From Clostridiales bacterium (GTDB lineage: Bacteria > Bacillota > Clostridia > Lachnospirales > Lachnospiraceae), in the NCBI GenBank assembly GCA_021203005.1, contig JAJQCB010000005.1, positions 1-37,783 of the forward strand: DNA of 37,783 bases. The letters run 5' to 3'. The notes below the pieces were generated by a model. It ran no database searches. It saw only the letters and a program-made list of their open reading frames with translations, and had not been told where the DNA came from. This document shows positions 10,625 to 20,377 of this stretch, one piece after another; positions within the stretch are counted from its first letter, which is position 1; each line of letters starts with the position of its first letter. A program made the translations under genes and the position numbers.

Positions 10625-10719
10625 TTTTGCCCGTCTTTCTGTACTGTTTGTCCACATTCTAACACAAAGGGAACATCATGGAAAGCAAAATTTCAAATTA
10701 GGAAAAGAAACCCAAAACG

Positions 10720-10758
10720 AAAAGAGGAAATGCCTGATCTGACATTTCCCCTCCTTTT
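10720..10758. terminator. Likely terminator downstream of tsf
   Basis: AAAAGAGGAAATG ... CATTTCCCCTCCTTTT imperfect hairpin with T/A tracts. Confidence 0.6.
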
Positions 10759-10846
10759 TAAATATTAAATCGAAGTTCGTTTAGTTTCCGCTTTCGCTGT
10801 GCATAAGCTCAACTACGGTTCATCTTCGCCTTACGGCTCGATTCAC

Positions 10847-11788
10847 CTAGTTTCCGCTTATCTGTGCGGCTACCTCTGCTGCGAAATCCTCATTTTTCTT
10901 TTCAAGGCCCTCACCGGTCTCAAAACGGACAAATCCTTTAATGGTGATCTTCGCGCTGTTTGCTTTTGCCACCTGCTCAATGTACTTGCTGACGATCTGC
11001 TTGCCATCCTCCGCCTTTACATAAACCTGATCCATCAGGCTGATCTCTTTGAGTTCCTTATTGATACGCCCCTTTATCATACCCTCGATTACTTTCTCAG
11101 GCTTCTGGGACTCTTTCGGATCGTTCATAATCTGCGCACGGAGAATCTCCTCCTCATGAGCGATATACTCAGCGCTGATCTCAGACCGGTTGGTATACTG
11201 AGGCTTTAACGCTGCAACCTGCATTGCAATGTTCTTTGCCATCTCTTTGATATCATCATTTACCACATCGGTCTCAACATCCACGAGAACACCGATCTTG
11301 CCGCCCATATGCACATAGGAAGCAACAAAACCGTTCTCCTCTGTCACCTGCTGGAAACGGCGAATCTTTAAGTTCTCACCGATCACCGCGATCTGACCTG
11401 CCAGCTCCTCATTTACAGTCTTGGAAGTGTCAAGCTTCCAGGGCTCTGCAAGGAACGCCTCGATGTCCGCCGCTGTGGTGTCCATCGCCTGGTCCGCCAC
11501 CTGGGCGACATAATTCTGGAACTTCTCATTTTTCGCAACGAAGTCAGTCTCGGAGTTTACCTCCACTGCAACTGCCTTTTTGCCGCAGTCGGTTACCTTC
11601 AGGGCTACAATACCCTCAGCCGCGATACGGCCGGACTTCTTTACTGCCTTTGCCAGACCCTTCTCACGAAGAACCTCAACAGCCTTATCCATATCACCGT
11701 CGGTCTCGGTCAGGGCTTTCTTGCAGTCCATCATACCGGCGCCGCTCATTGCACGTAATTCTTTTACCATTGCTGCTGTAATAGCCAT
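10847..11788 (-). CDS. tsf: Translation elongation factor Ts
   Basis: MAITAAMVKELRAMSGAGMMDCKKALTETDGDMDKAVEVLREKG is diagnostic; start behind GGAGGAGA. Confidence 0.97.
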   Translation of the reverse strand: MAITAAMVKELRAMSGAGMMDCKKALTETDGDMDKAVEVLREKGLAKAVKKSGRIAAEGIVALKVTDCGKKAVAVEVNSETDFVAKNEKFQNYVAQVADQAMDTTAADIEAFLAEPWKLDTSKTVNEELAGQIAVIGENLKIRRFQQVTEENGFVASYVHMGGKIGVLVDVETDVVNDDIKEMAKNIAMQVAALKPQYTNRSEISAEYIAHEEEILRAQIMNDPKESQKPEKVIEGMIKGRINKELKEISLMDQVYVKAEDGKQIVSKYIEQVAKANSAKITIKGFVRFETGEGLEKKNEDFAAEVAAQISGN

Positions 11789-11946
11789 ATTCGATCTCCT
11801 CCAAACATAGTAACTGTTTTTCACCTATACAGTTACGATATAATCATTCATGATAACATAAAAAACAAGACAAACTCTGTTTTCTTTGCAAAAATCTCTT
11901 ATATACCGATCACTGACAATGCACCGGAGCAGGGATATTTGCTGAT

Positions 11947-12693
11947 TTATGCTTCTGCGGGCTCCTCGTACTCTGCCTCGTCGTCATAATACTCCGCCTC
12001 TTCGGCGATCTCGCCCTGCTTGCCCTCGATGACAGCGTCCGCCATCGTGGAAACGATCAGCTTCACCGCACGGATTGCGTCGTCATTGCCCGGGATCACA
12101 TAATCAAGCTCCTCCGGGTCACAGTTCGTATCCGCGATACCGATCAGGGTAACGCCCAGCTTATGTGCTTCCTGTACGCAGATTCTTTCTTTCTTCGGGT
12201 CAACAATGAAAATCACATCCGGGATACGGGTCATATCCTTGACACCGCCAAGGTTCTTCTCCAGCTTCTCCCATTCTTTCTTCAGCGCGATTACTTCCTT
12301 CTTCGGCAGAACATCAAATGTACCGTCCTCAGACATTCTCTCAATCTCGCGAAGTCTCTCTACGCGGCTGCGGATGGTCTTAAAGTTGGTCAGCATACCG
12401 CCGAGCCATCTCTCGTTCACATAGTACATGCCGCAGCGCTGTGCCTCAGCTGCGATGGAATCCTGCGCCTGCTTCTTTGTGCCGACAAAAAGGATCGTAC
12501 CGCCATTCGCCACGATATCAGCAACAGCGTTGTAAGCCTCGTCGATTTTGCCGACGGACTTCTGCAGATCGATGATGTAGATACCGTTTCTCTCCGTGTA
12601 GATATACGGAGCCATTTTCGGGTTCCATCTGCGTGTCTGATGTCCGAAATGAACACCTGCCTCGAGTAACTGTTTCATTGAAATTACGCTCAT
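11947..12693 (-). CDS. rpsB: 30S ribosomal protein S2
   Basis: [45 protein letters not shown]; start behind GGAGGTAAAGAG. Confidence 0.97.
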   Translation of the reverse strand: MSVISMKQLLEAGVHFGHQTRRWNPKMAPYIYTERNGIYIIDLQKSVGKIDEAYNAVADIVANGGTILFVGTKKQAQDSIAAEAQRCGMYYVNERWLGGMLTNFKTIRSRVERLREIERMSEDGTFDVLPKKEVIALKKEWEKLEKNLGGVKDMTRIPDVIFIVDPKKERICVQEAHKLGVTLIGIADTNCDPEELDYVIPGNDDAIRAVKLIVSTMADAVIEGKQGEIAEEAEYYDDEAEYEEPAEA

Positions 12694-12720
12694 CTCTTTA
12701 CCTCCATGGTTTGCGTCTTC

Positions 12721-12784
12721 CATGCGCATCCAGCCCGCCGGTTCACCCCGGAATCAGAGCACCATACCGGTCAGTCCGCGCATG
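12721..12784 (-). promoter_or_regulatory. Candidate structured 5' leader of rpsB
   Basis: CATGCGC (12721-12727) pairs with GCGCATG (12778-12784), enclosing a second CCGGT/ACCGG pairing, between the rpsB promoter and start codon. Confidence 0.4.
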
Positions 12785-12819
12785 TGATTGATGTATTTGT
12801 CTGAATCACAGACCCAATT

Positions 12820-12848
12820 ACTATAGCACAGTAAAACTTATAATTCAA
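12820..12848 (-). promoter_or_regulatory. Putative sigma-A promoter for rpsB-tsf
   Basis: Minus strand TTGAAT-N17-TATAGT. Confidence 0.6.
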
Positions 12849-12971
12849 GAGAAATTCTTGATTTTCCTTAGTTTTTCATAGTTTAGTTTGTCGAAGCGTT
12901 GTCCCGGTTGTCTTAAAATATATCTGCGCCATCTGCTGCATCCGTCGCAAATTACAAAAGCATTCGATCCT

Positions 12972-13748
12972 CTACTCCTGCGCTCTCCGCTCCAGTTCAT
13001 CAAACACCGCATCGTTAAGTACCCGGATGTAAGTCCCTTTCATTCCCGAAGACCGGGATTCAATGATGCCCGCGCTCTCAAATTTGCGCAGCGCATTGAC
13101 AATCACCGAGCGGGTGATGCCGACGCGGTCCGCAATTTTGCTCGCCACGAGAATGCCCTCCCTGCCATCCAGTTCCGCAAAAATATGCTGAATTGCGTCC
13201 AGCTCCGAATAAGACAATGTACTGAATGCAGCTTGAACCACATGGATTTTACGGGTTTCCTCTTCGTTTTCCTCATTGACAGACCGCATGGTCTCCAGAC
13301 CAATCACAGTTGCGCCGTATTCACAGAGAATAATATCGTCGATATCATACTGCCGCTCCTGACGGTACATAAAGAGGGTTCCCAGACGTTCCCCGGCGAT
13401 GTCGATCGGCGCGATCGTCGCATCATAGCTCCGCATGTCCGCTCCTGTAAAACCAAGTGTCTCCAGATTGACATTTTCTTTCGTGGATAAAATGCCGAGA
13501 AGACGCTCATTTAAAGCAGGATCAATGTGCTCTCCCACCTGACCTGCCAGCAGCTCGCCAATGACAGGTATTTTCTTCGTGCAGGAGATGCCGAGCGCTT
13601 TTCCTTTCTTGCTGATGACCATCACGTTGGATTCCAGAATCTCCGTCATCACCGCGCAGATGTCATTAAACACCACCTTGGAAGAATTGTTGTTGTGAAG
13701 CAGTTTCCCGATTTTTCTCGTTTTATCCAACAGCTGTACACTACTCAT
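12972..13748 (-). CDS. codY: GTP-sensing global transcriptional repressor CodY
   Basis: 258 aa; MSSVQLLDKTRKIGKLL N-terminus, HTH ASKIADRVGITRSVIVNALRKFESAGIIESRSSGMKGTYI. Confidence 0.96.
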   Translation of the reverse strand: MSSVQLLDKTRKIGKLLHNNNSSKVVFNDICAVMTEILESNVMVISKKGKALGISCTKKIPVIGELLAGQVGEHIDPALNERLLGILSTKENVNLETLGFTGADMRSYDATIAPIDIAGERLGTLFMYRQERQYDIDDIILCEYGATVIGLETMRSVNEENEEETRKIHVVQAAFSTLSYSELDAIQHIFAELDGREGILVASKIADRVGITRSVIVNALRKFESAGIIESRSSGMKGTYIRVLNDAVFDELERRAQE

Positions 13749-13830
13749 GGCTGTCCTCCTGTATATTATTATTCATTTACCTCATCAGACGCACTTCGCA
13801 GCAAATGCAAAGTACTATCCTGAATAAATA

Positions 13831-15903
13831 CTATTTTTCCTGGGAACGGGACTGCACATAACCGCATTCTTTGTCGGCACAGACCAGACGGTTTCCTTTT
13901 TCTACCATATAGCCGCCGCACTCCGGACAGGGAATCGCGGACGGCTTCTGCCACGACATAAAATCACAGTCCGGGTGATTCTCACAGCCGTAGTATTTTC
14001 TCCCTTTCCTGGTCTTTTTCAGCACAAGTTCTTTCCCGCATTTCGGACAGGGAACACCGATCTTCTCCAGAAGCGGCTTTGTGCTGCGGCACTCCGGGAA
14101 GCCCGGGCATGCCAGGAATCTTCCGTGCGGGCCGTATTTGATCACCATATTTCTCCCGCAGATATCACAGGTCTCCTCAGAAACCTCGTCTGCAATCTCG
14201 ATCTTTTCCAGCTTCTGTTCCGCCGCTTTTACCGACGCGTCCAGATCCGGATAAAAGTTCCTCACCACCGCTTTCCACTCCACGCTTCCCGCCTCGACAT
14301 CGTCCAGCAGGGACTCCATATTCGCGGTGAACTGTTCGTCCACGATGGTCGGGAACTCGTCCGTCATGATTTTATTCACAACCTCGCCCAGTTCCGAGAC
14401 ATACAGGTTTTTATTCTCTTTCACCACATATCTCCGGCCAAGCAGCGTCGTGATCGTCGGCGCATAGGTGCTTGGGCGGCCAATGCCGAGTTCTTCTAAT
14501 GTCTTCACCAGCGAAGCTTCGGTATAGTGAGCCGGCGGCTGGGTAAAGTGCTGCTTTGGCTCCAGCTTTTTCTTCCGCAGAGCCACGCCCTCTTCCAGAC
14601 TTTTAGAAAGCACCACCGAATCTGACTTTTTCTCATCCATCGCGTAAACCGACAAAAAGCCGTCAAACTTCAAACTGGACGCCGCCAGGTGAAAGCGGTA
14701 TTCCCCCGCCCCAACACGTACCGTCGTCGTCTCATAGTAAGCCGGCGTCATCCGACTTGCCGCAAACCGGTTCCAGATCATCTGATACAGGCGGAACTGA
14801 TCCCGCGTGAGGGACTCTTTGACCATCACCGGCGAGCGGCGGATGTCGGTGGGACGGATTGCCTCATGTGCATCCTGGATGTGTGTGGAAGAACTGCCGG
14901 CTGCCGTGCTTTTTGACACATAGCTGCCGCCATAATGCTCCGCGATGTAATCCGCCGCGGCGGATTTTGCCTCTTCTGACACGCGGGTGGAATCCGTACG
15001 CAGGTATGTAATCAGACCCACAGAGCCGCTCCCCTTGATATCTACTCCCTCGTAGAGCTGCTGCGCTAATCGCATGGTTTTCTGCGTGGAAAAATTCAGG
15101 TATCTGCTGGCATCCTGCTGCAAAGTACTCGTGCTGAACGGGAGCGGCGGCTTTTTCACACGCTCCCCTTTTCTGACCTCGAGAACCTCAAACGGCTGAT
15201 CCTCAATCCGTCCGAGGATTTTGTCTAATTCTTCCTTATTATGAATCGCGATCTTCCCATTCTGATCCCCGTAAAAGGACGCTGTCATCGTCTTCTTCTC
15301 ACCGTCCGCCTGAAGCACGGCATCCAGCGTCCAGTACTCCTCCGGGATAAAAGCATTAATCTCCTCCTCCCGATCGCAGATAATGCGGAGCGCTACCGAC
15401 TGCACGCGCCCGGCACTCAAACCGCGCTTTACTTTCGCCCAGAGCAGCGGGCTGATCTTATAGCCCACCATCCGGTCCAGCATTCTCCGCGTCTGCTGGG
15501 CATCCACAAGATTCATGTCAATATCCCGCGGATGCTTGAAGGAATCTTTCACTGCCGACTTCGTGATTTCATTAAACGTAATCCGTCTGGTGTTTTTTTC
15601 ATCCAGCTTTAACGCCTGCGCCAGATGCCAGGAAATGGCCTCTCCCTCACGGTCCGGGTCGGTAGCCAGATAAACTTTATCCGCTTTTTTCACTTCTTTC
15701 CGAAGATTGGCGAGCGCATCTCCCTTTCCGCGGATCGTTATATACTTTGGTTCAAAATCATGCTCCACGTCAATGCCCAGGGAGCTCTTCGGAAGATCTC
15801 TGACATGCCCGTTGGAGGCAGCCACCTCATAATTCTTTCCGAGAAATTTCTTGATGGTCTTCACCTTTGCCGGTGACTCCACGATCACTAAATTCTTTGC
15901 CAT
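13831..15903 (-). CDS. topA: DNA topoisomerase I
   Basis: 690 aa; MAKNLVIVESPAKVKTIKKFLG, ATDPDREGEAISWHLA, LITYLRTDSTR, C-terminal zinc ribbons. Confidence 0.97.
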   Translation of the reverse strand: MAKNLVIVESPAKVKTIKKFLGKNYEVAASNGHVRDLPKSSLGIDVEHDFEPKYITIRGKGDALANLRKEVKKADKVYLATDPDREGEAISWHLAQALKLDEKNTRRITFNEITKSAVKDSFKHPRDIDMNLVDAQQTRRMLDRMVGYKISPLLWAKVKRGLSAGRVQSVALRIICDREEEINAFIPEEYWTLDAVLQADGEKKTMTASFYGDQNGKIAIHNKEELDKILGRIEDQPFEVLEVRKGERVKKPPLPFSTSTLQQDASRYLNFSTQKTMRLAQQLYEGVDIKGSGSVGLITYLRTDSTRVSEEAKSAAADYIAEHYGGSYVSKSTAAGSSSTHIQDAHEAIRPTDIRRSPVMVKESLTRDQFRLYQMIWNRFAASRMTPAYYETTTVRVGAGEYRFHLAASSLKFDGFLSVYAMDEKKSDSVVLSKSLEEGVALRKKKLEPKQHFTQPPAHYTEASLVKTLEELGIGRPSTYAPTITTLLGRRYVVKENKNLYVSELGEVVNKIMTDEFPTIVDEQFTANMESLLDDVEAGSVEWKAVVRNFYPDLDASVKAAEQKLEKIEIADEVSEETCDICGRNMVIKYGPHGRFLACPGFPECRSTKPLLEKIGVPCPKCGKELVLKKTRKGRKYYGCENHPDCDFMSWQKPSAIPCPECGGYMVEKGNRLVCADKECGYVQSRSQEK

Positions 15904-15916
15904 GCTGCAAACATCC

Positions 15917-16999
15917 TTACAATTTTTTACAAAAATAATTTTGAAACGTCTCCTGAACCAGCTCCTTCCGTTTTAACGTATCCAGCACATGCAGAACAGT
16001 CAGAAGATTCAGGTCAGTCTCATCTATGATTGAATTGATGAATTTCGGATTCAAATCCAGACTACCATACACCAATTCCTCCTCTTTTTCAAGTGGCAAT
16101 TTATCCGTTTTCCCCTCTTTTTTCTTTCTTTGTTCGACAATATTCGTATTTTTCAGAAAACTTTCCACGTCATAGAGAATACCTGCGCCCTGCTCAATCA
16201 GTCGGTTGCAGCCTGTGCTCAGGGCATCCTGATAGCGCCCCGGAACAGCATAGATGTCCTTTCCCTGCTCCAGCGCGCAGTCCGCCGTGATCAGGGATCC
16301 GCTCTTCTCCCGCGCTTCCACGACCACCACCACATCAGAGAATGCGCTGATGATGCGGTTGCGCATCGGAAAAAAGTGCGGCAAAGGCTTCGTCCCCGGC
16401 GCCAGCTCTGAGATCACGCCGCCATGTCCGTCCAGGATGTTCCTGTAAATGTTTTCGGAAGAACGGGGATAGCAGATGTCACAGCCGTTTCCCAGAATGG
16501 CAAACGTATCCCCGCCGCCGGTGAGCGCCCCCGCATGGGCTGCGCTGTCTACACCGAGCGCCATACCGCTGATCACCTGTACCTGTTGTTCAGCCAGCGT
16601 CTTCCCCAGCATCCGCGCCACGCTCCGGCCGTATTCGGAGCAGGCACGGGCTCCGACAACCGCCACGCTTTTCTTTCCCGGATCCGGCAGTTTCCCCCGG
16701 ACGTAAATTGCGTAGGGCGGATCATAAATTTCCCGGAGTTTTTCCGGATACTCCTCATGCGAAAAAGGCAGAAAGCGCACCTTTTTTTTCTCCAGATTTT
16801 TCCACTCCCGATCCGGCTCAAAATGCCGGCGGCTTTCCAAAAGGCAGCCAAGCTCATTTTCTGAAAATATATGAAGCTTTTCGACTTCTTTTTCCGGGAG
16901 ATGATATAATCTTTCCGCACCGCCTGCCAGCTCACAGGCCTGTCTGCGGCGGTTTGTTTTAATCTGATACAACGATGCCATCCAGAATTCATATTTCAT
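15917..16999 (-). CDS. dprA: DNA-processing protein DprA
   Basis: VAVVGARACSEYGRSVARMLG, VISGMALGVDSAAHAGAL, PRSSENIYRNI, MRNRIISAFSDVVVVVEAREKSGSLITA; start set at MKYEFWMASLYQIK behind a GGGGGTGA site. Confidence 0.93.
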   Translation of the reverse strand: MKYEFWMASLYQIKTNRRRQACELAGGAERLYHLPEKEVEKLHIFSENELGCLLESRRHFEPDREWKNLEKKKVRFLPFSHEEYPEKLREIYDPPYAIYVRGKLPDPGKKSVAVVGARACSEYGRSVARMLGKTLAEQQVQVISGMALGVDSAAHAGALTGGGDTFAILGNGCDICYPRSSENIYRNILDGHGGVISELAPGTKPLPHFFPMRNRIISAFSDVVVVVEAREKSGSLITADCALEQGKDIYAVPGRYQDALSTGCNRLIEQGAGILYDVESFLKNTNIVEQRKKKEGKTDKLPLEKEEELVYGSLDLNPKFINSIIDETDLNLLTVLHVLDTLKRKELVQETFQNYFCKKL

Positions 17000-17006
17000 T
17001 TTAAGA

Positions 17007-18548
17007 TCACCCCCAGTATTTTTTATCGGGGCTCCTGAGGAAAAATGCCTCTTCCAGGTGATCCCACCGTATATTCTCAGACTCATCCATATCAGCCAGC
17101 GTCCGTGCAAGCTTCAGCGTCCGGTTGTAGGTGCGTGCACTGAACCCGTACTCCTCGTATTTCTGCGCCATCCGCTGCTCACAGTCCGCGTCCAGGTGGC
17201 AGAAGCGGTCCATGTCCGCTCCTGTGATCTGGCTGTTAAAATGGTATCCTCTCCCCGCAAAGCGCTCGCGCTGCACCTGGTGCACACGCTCAACGCGTTT
17301 GCGTATCTCCGCCGAGGATTCCGCGGCTTCTTTTTTCTGCAGTTCCGAAAAGCTGACCTCCGCCGTCTCCACGCACAGGTCGATGCGGTCCAGCAGAGCC
17401 TGGGAGACCCGGTTCATGTAGCTGCGAATGGCAAAAGGCGAACAGCTGCAGCGGTTCCGGTCAGGATAGTAGCCGCAGGGGCAGGGATTCATGGAAGCCG
17501 CCAGCAAAAAATCCGCCGGGTATGTGATTGCGGCATCCAGGCGCGAAATATGAATCTGCTTTTCCTCCAGCGGCTCCCGCAGCACCTCCAGGGTCCTGGC
17601 AGGGAATTCGGGAAGCTCGTCCAGAAAGAGGACGCCGTGGTGCGCCAGACTGATCTCACCGGGGCGCGGGAACTTGCCGCCTCCGGCTATGGCAGGCGGT
17701 GTGGATGTGTGGTGCGGGCTCCGAAACGGACGCTCATTTTTAATAATCCGTTCCTCATCCAGGAGGCCGCAGATACTGTAGATCTGGGATAATTCCAGTT
17801 TTTCCTCCCGGTTCAAATCCGGCAGGATCGTGGGAATCCGCTTTGCCGCCATTGTTTTCCCGGATCCGGGCGGCCCGATCATCAGGAGATTGTGCATCCC
17901 GCTGACCGCCACCTCACAGGCACGACGCAGCGTCCGCTGTCCGCAGATCTCAGCAAAATCAACGGCATAAGAAGTCTCCCAGACCTCCCGCACCGGGGAA
18001 AAACAGCACTCTTCCGGGAAACCCGCTTCACAGAGATCGATAAATTGTGAGAGGTCTTTCACCGGAATCACCCGGATGCCGGTGATGATGGCGGCCTCAC
18101 GCGCGTTTTTCTCCGGAACCACGATGCCGGTATATCCGCTTTTCTGCGCCAGCATCGCGGCGGAGAGAATGCCATTTACCGGCAGAACCGCGCCGTTTAA
18201 ACTGACTTCACCAACCAGGATATAATCTGATAAAAGGGATTCATTCAGAATGCCAAGAGCAGAGAGAACCGCCGCGGCCACAGGCAGATCGCAGCCGGTC
18301 CCGGATTTGCGTATATTCGCAGGGGTAAGATTGATCGTCACCCGTTTGGGCGGAATCGGATAACCGGAATTCTTCAGCGCCGTGCGGACCCGCTCCCGCG
18401 CCTCCCGGACTTCCGAGGAAAGAAAACCAACCATCTCGAAGCAGGGCAGACCCTCACTGATGTCTGCCTCCACCTGCACCGGGACGGCATTTAAACCATA
18501 ATGAATGGCTGTTGTAATGACACTGTACATAGATAAACTCTGGTACAA
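17007..18548 (-). CDS. YifB/ComM family magnesium chelatase-like AAA+ ATPase
   Basis: 513 aa; GPPGSGKTMAAKRIPTILP Walker A, LFLDELPEF Walker B, SMNPCPCGYYPD. Confidence 0.94.
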   Translation of the reverse strand: MYQSLSMYSVITTAIHYGLNAVPVQVEADISEGLPCFEMVGFLSSEVREARERVRTALKNSGYPIPPKRVTINLTPANIRKSGTGCDLPVAAAVLSALGILNESLLSDYILVGEVSLNGAVLPVNGILSAAMLAQKSGYTGIVVPEKNAREAAIITGIRVIPVKDLSQFIDLCEAGFPEECCFSPVREVWETSYAVDFAEICGQRTLRRACEVAVSGMHNLLMIGPPGSGKTMAAKRIPTILPDLNREEKLELSQIYSICGLLDEERIIKNERPFRSPHHTSTPPAIAGGGKFPRPGEISLAHHGVLFLDELPEFPARTLEVLREPLEEKQIHISRLDAAITYPADFLLAASMNPCPCGYYPDRNRCSCSPFAIRSYMNRVSQALLDRIDLCVETAEVSFSELQKKEAAESSAEIRKRVERVHQVQRERFAGRGYHFNSQITGADMDRFCHLDADCEQRMAQKYEEYGFSARTYNRTLKLARTLADMDESENIRWDHLEEAFFLRSPDKKYWG

Positions 18549-18575
18549 CGAAGATACGGTAGAAAAAGTATAACA

Positions 18576-19205
18576 CTATTCGACAGAGAATGCACGCTTT
18601 AATTTTACCAATGCCTTTTTTTCTATACGGGAAACGTAGGAACGGGAAATGCCGAGAGACTCCGCAATCTCCCGCTGGGTCCCCGGACGCATATTGTAGA
18701 GGCCGTAACGCCTGCCGATAATATACTGCTCCCGCCGGTTCAGCGTGCGCGGGATCAGAGTATAAAGCTGCCCGACATTTTTCTTTAAAGCGACCTGCTC
18801 CCAGAGCTCCGGCTCCGGGCTTTCCACAATGTCTGCCAGGGTGATCTGGTTCCCCTCTTTGTCCGCGCCGACAGGGTCGTAGAGGGAAACCTCCCTGCTC
18901 TGCTTTTTTCTGCTTCTGCAAAACATGAGAAGTTCATTTTCAATACAGCGGGCTGCATAGGAGGAAAGCCGGTTTGCTCTCCCCGGATTGAATGTGGACA
19001 CCGCCTTGATCAGTCCGACAGAACCGATCGAAATCAGATCTTCCATCGATTCCTCCGTGTTCAGATACTTCTTTGCGATATGAGCAACCAGACGCATATT
19101 CCGCTCAACCAGGATATCCCTGGCAGAGAGATCTCCCCTGCTCAACTGCTCCAGATAATATCGTTCCTCCTCCGTATCCAGCGGTGACAAAAATGATTTC
19201 TGCAA
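18576..19205 (-). CDS. sigK: RNA polymerase sporulation sigma factor, SigK-like
   Basis: 209 aa sigma-70 protein; RNMRLVAHIAKKYLNTEESMEDLISIGSVGLIKAV, SYAARCIENELLMFCRSRKK, QREIAESLGISRSYVSRIEKKALVKL; TTG start behind AGAGGTG. Confidence 0.88.
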   Translation of the reverse strand: MQKSFLSPLDTEEERYYLEQLSRGDLSARDILVERNMRLVAHIAKKYLNTEESMEDLISIGSVGLIKAVSTFNPGRANRLSSYAARCIENELLMFCRSRKKQSREVSLYDPVGADKEGNQITLADIVESPEPELWEQVALKKNVGQLYTLIPRTLNRREQYIIGRRYGLYNMRPGTQREIAESLGISRSYVSRIEKKALVKLKRAFSVE

Positions 19206-19278
19206 AAAAGCACCTCTAAATTCGGTCCTTTCTTATCATTTTATGTAAAAAGAAATCGGAAGTGCCTTTCCCATCGTA

Positions 19279-20277
19279 TTAAATATACATGAAAGCCGTC
19301 AGTGCTTTTGTATACTGCAGGGTATGATCCGCCGCAAGCCGCGCCGCGCCCAGAGGATAGTGATCCGGCACAACGCTGCGGTGAACCTCCGGCTCCCAGT
19401 AAAAAACACCCAGGCCGCGGCCGTCCGGCATTTCCCTGACCGCATCGACACAGTCGCGGATGATCTGATAAGTTCCCTGCTCATCCTCATCCTCCGCGCC
19501 AACCTCCACGATCATCACAGGCCTGCCAAACTTCTGCTCATACATGGTCAGCCAGCCGAGCAGTGCATCCTTATCGCTCTCAAACTGCATCCAGTACGGA
19601 TAATAGGAAAAACCAATGATATCCGTCTTTCCGTTTTTCGCAAAAAAATTGTCCAGAAACGGCATGCACCATTCCTCATTGTTCACACCAGCCATGTGCG
19701 TGATCACCTGACAATCCGGGAAAACCTCTTTCACCGCATCGTAACCGGCATTTAAAAACCGCACCAGTGCATCCGGAGCCTCCTCCAGTCTCCCTTTCGG
19801 CCACATAATGCCGTGGTTGATCTCGTTTCCCACCTGCACCCACCGGGGTTCTACGCCGTTTTCCTTGAAAAGGAGCAGAGATTCTTTCGTATGCCGGTAC
19901 ACACGTTCCGTCAACGCGTCATCGTTATCATCTTTCCATTCCTCCGGAATATCCTGAATCTCCGGATCCGCAAAGTGATCGCTGTAATGAAAGCCGAGCA
20001 TCACATCCATACCGAGATCGCGAACCCGCTTTGCCGCCTCGACTACACTTTTCGTATCGCAAAAACCGAGCATGCAGGTCTCGTTCTCCCGTTTCCGCCA
20101 GAAGGCCTCCTGCGGCGGATTTACAAAAATGCGGAAACGCACCGCGTTGGCTCCCATATTTTTACACGCCTCGATAGGGTCTGTCGTCTTCCCCGCATCA
20201 TCAATCCATCTGTATCCCAGCTGCTCCAGCTGGGTGACCCATCCCAGGTCAACCCCCAGGGCAAAATTTTCTGTCAT
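19279..20277 (-). CDS. Glycosyl hydrolase family 53-like (arabinogalactan endo-beta-1,4-galactanase)
   Basis: FALGVDLGWVTQLEQLGYRW, ANAVRFRIFVNPP, LGFHYSDHFADP, VQVGNEINHGIMWPKG, IGFSYYPYW; start at MTENF behind GGAGAG. Confidence 0.82.
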   Translation of the reverse strand: MTENFALGVDLGWVTQLEQLGYRWIDDAGKTTDPIEACKNMGANAVRFRIFVNPPQEAFWRKRENETCMLGFCDTKSVVEAAKRVRDLGMDVMLGFHYSDHFADPEIQDIPEEWKDDNDDALTERVYRHTKESLLLFKENGVEPRWVQVGNEINHGIMWPKGRLEEAPDALVRFLNAGYDAVKEVFPDCQVITHMAGVNNEEWCMPFLDNFFAKNGKTDIIGFSYYPYWMQFESDKDALLGWLTMYEQKFGRPVMIVEVGAEDEDEQGTYQIIRDCVDAVREMPDGRGLGVFYWEPEVHRSVVPDHYPLGAARLAADHTLQYTKALTAFMYI

Positions 20278-20377
20278 AACACTCTCCATTCCTCCGCTCC
20301 CAGATAAACTGCGCGGGTAATCCATTTATTTTTCATTCACCCTTTTCCCAATCATACGCCGGGTCTCAAACGTTGCC

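Noticed and set aside
12843-12861. Possible CodY box near the rpsB promoter (AATTTCTCTTGAATT on the minus strand)
   Set aside because: Only a weak match to the AATTTTCWGAAAATT consensus in an AT-rich stretch.
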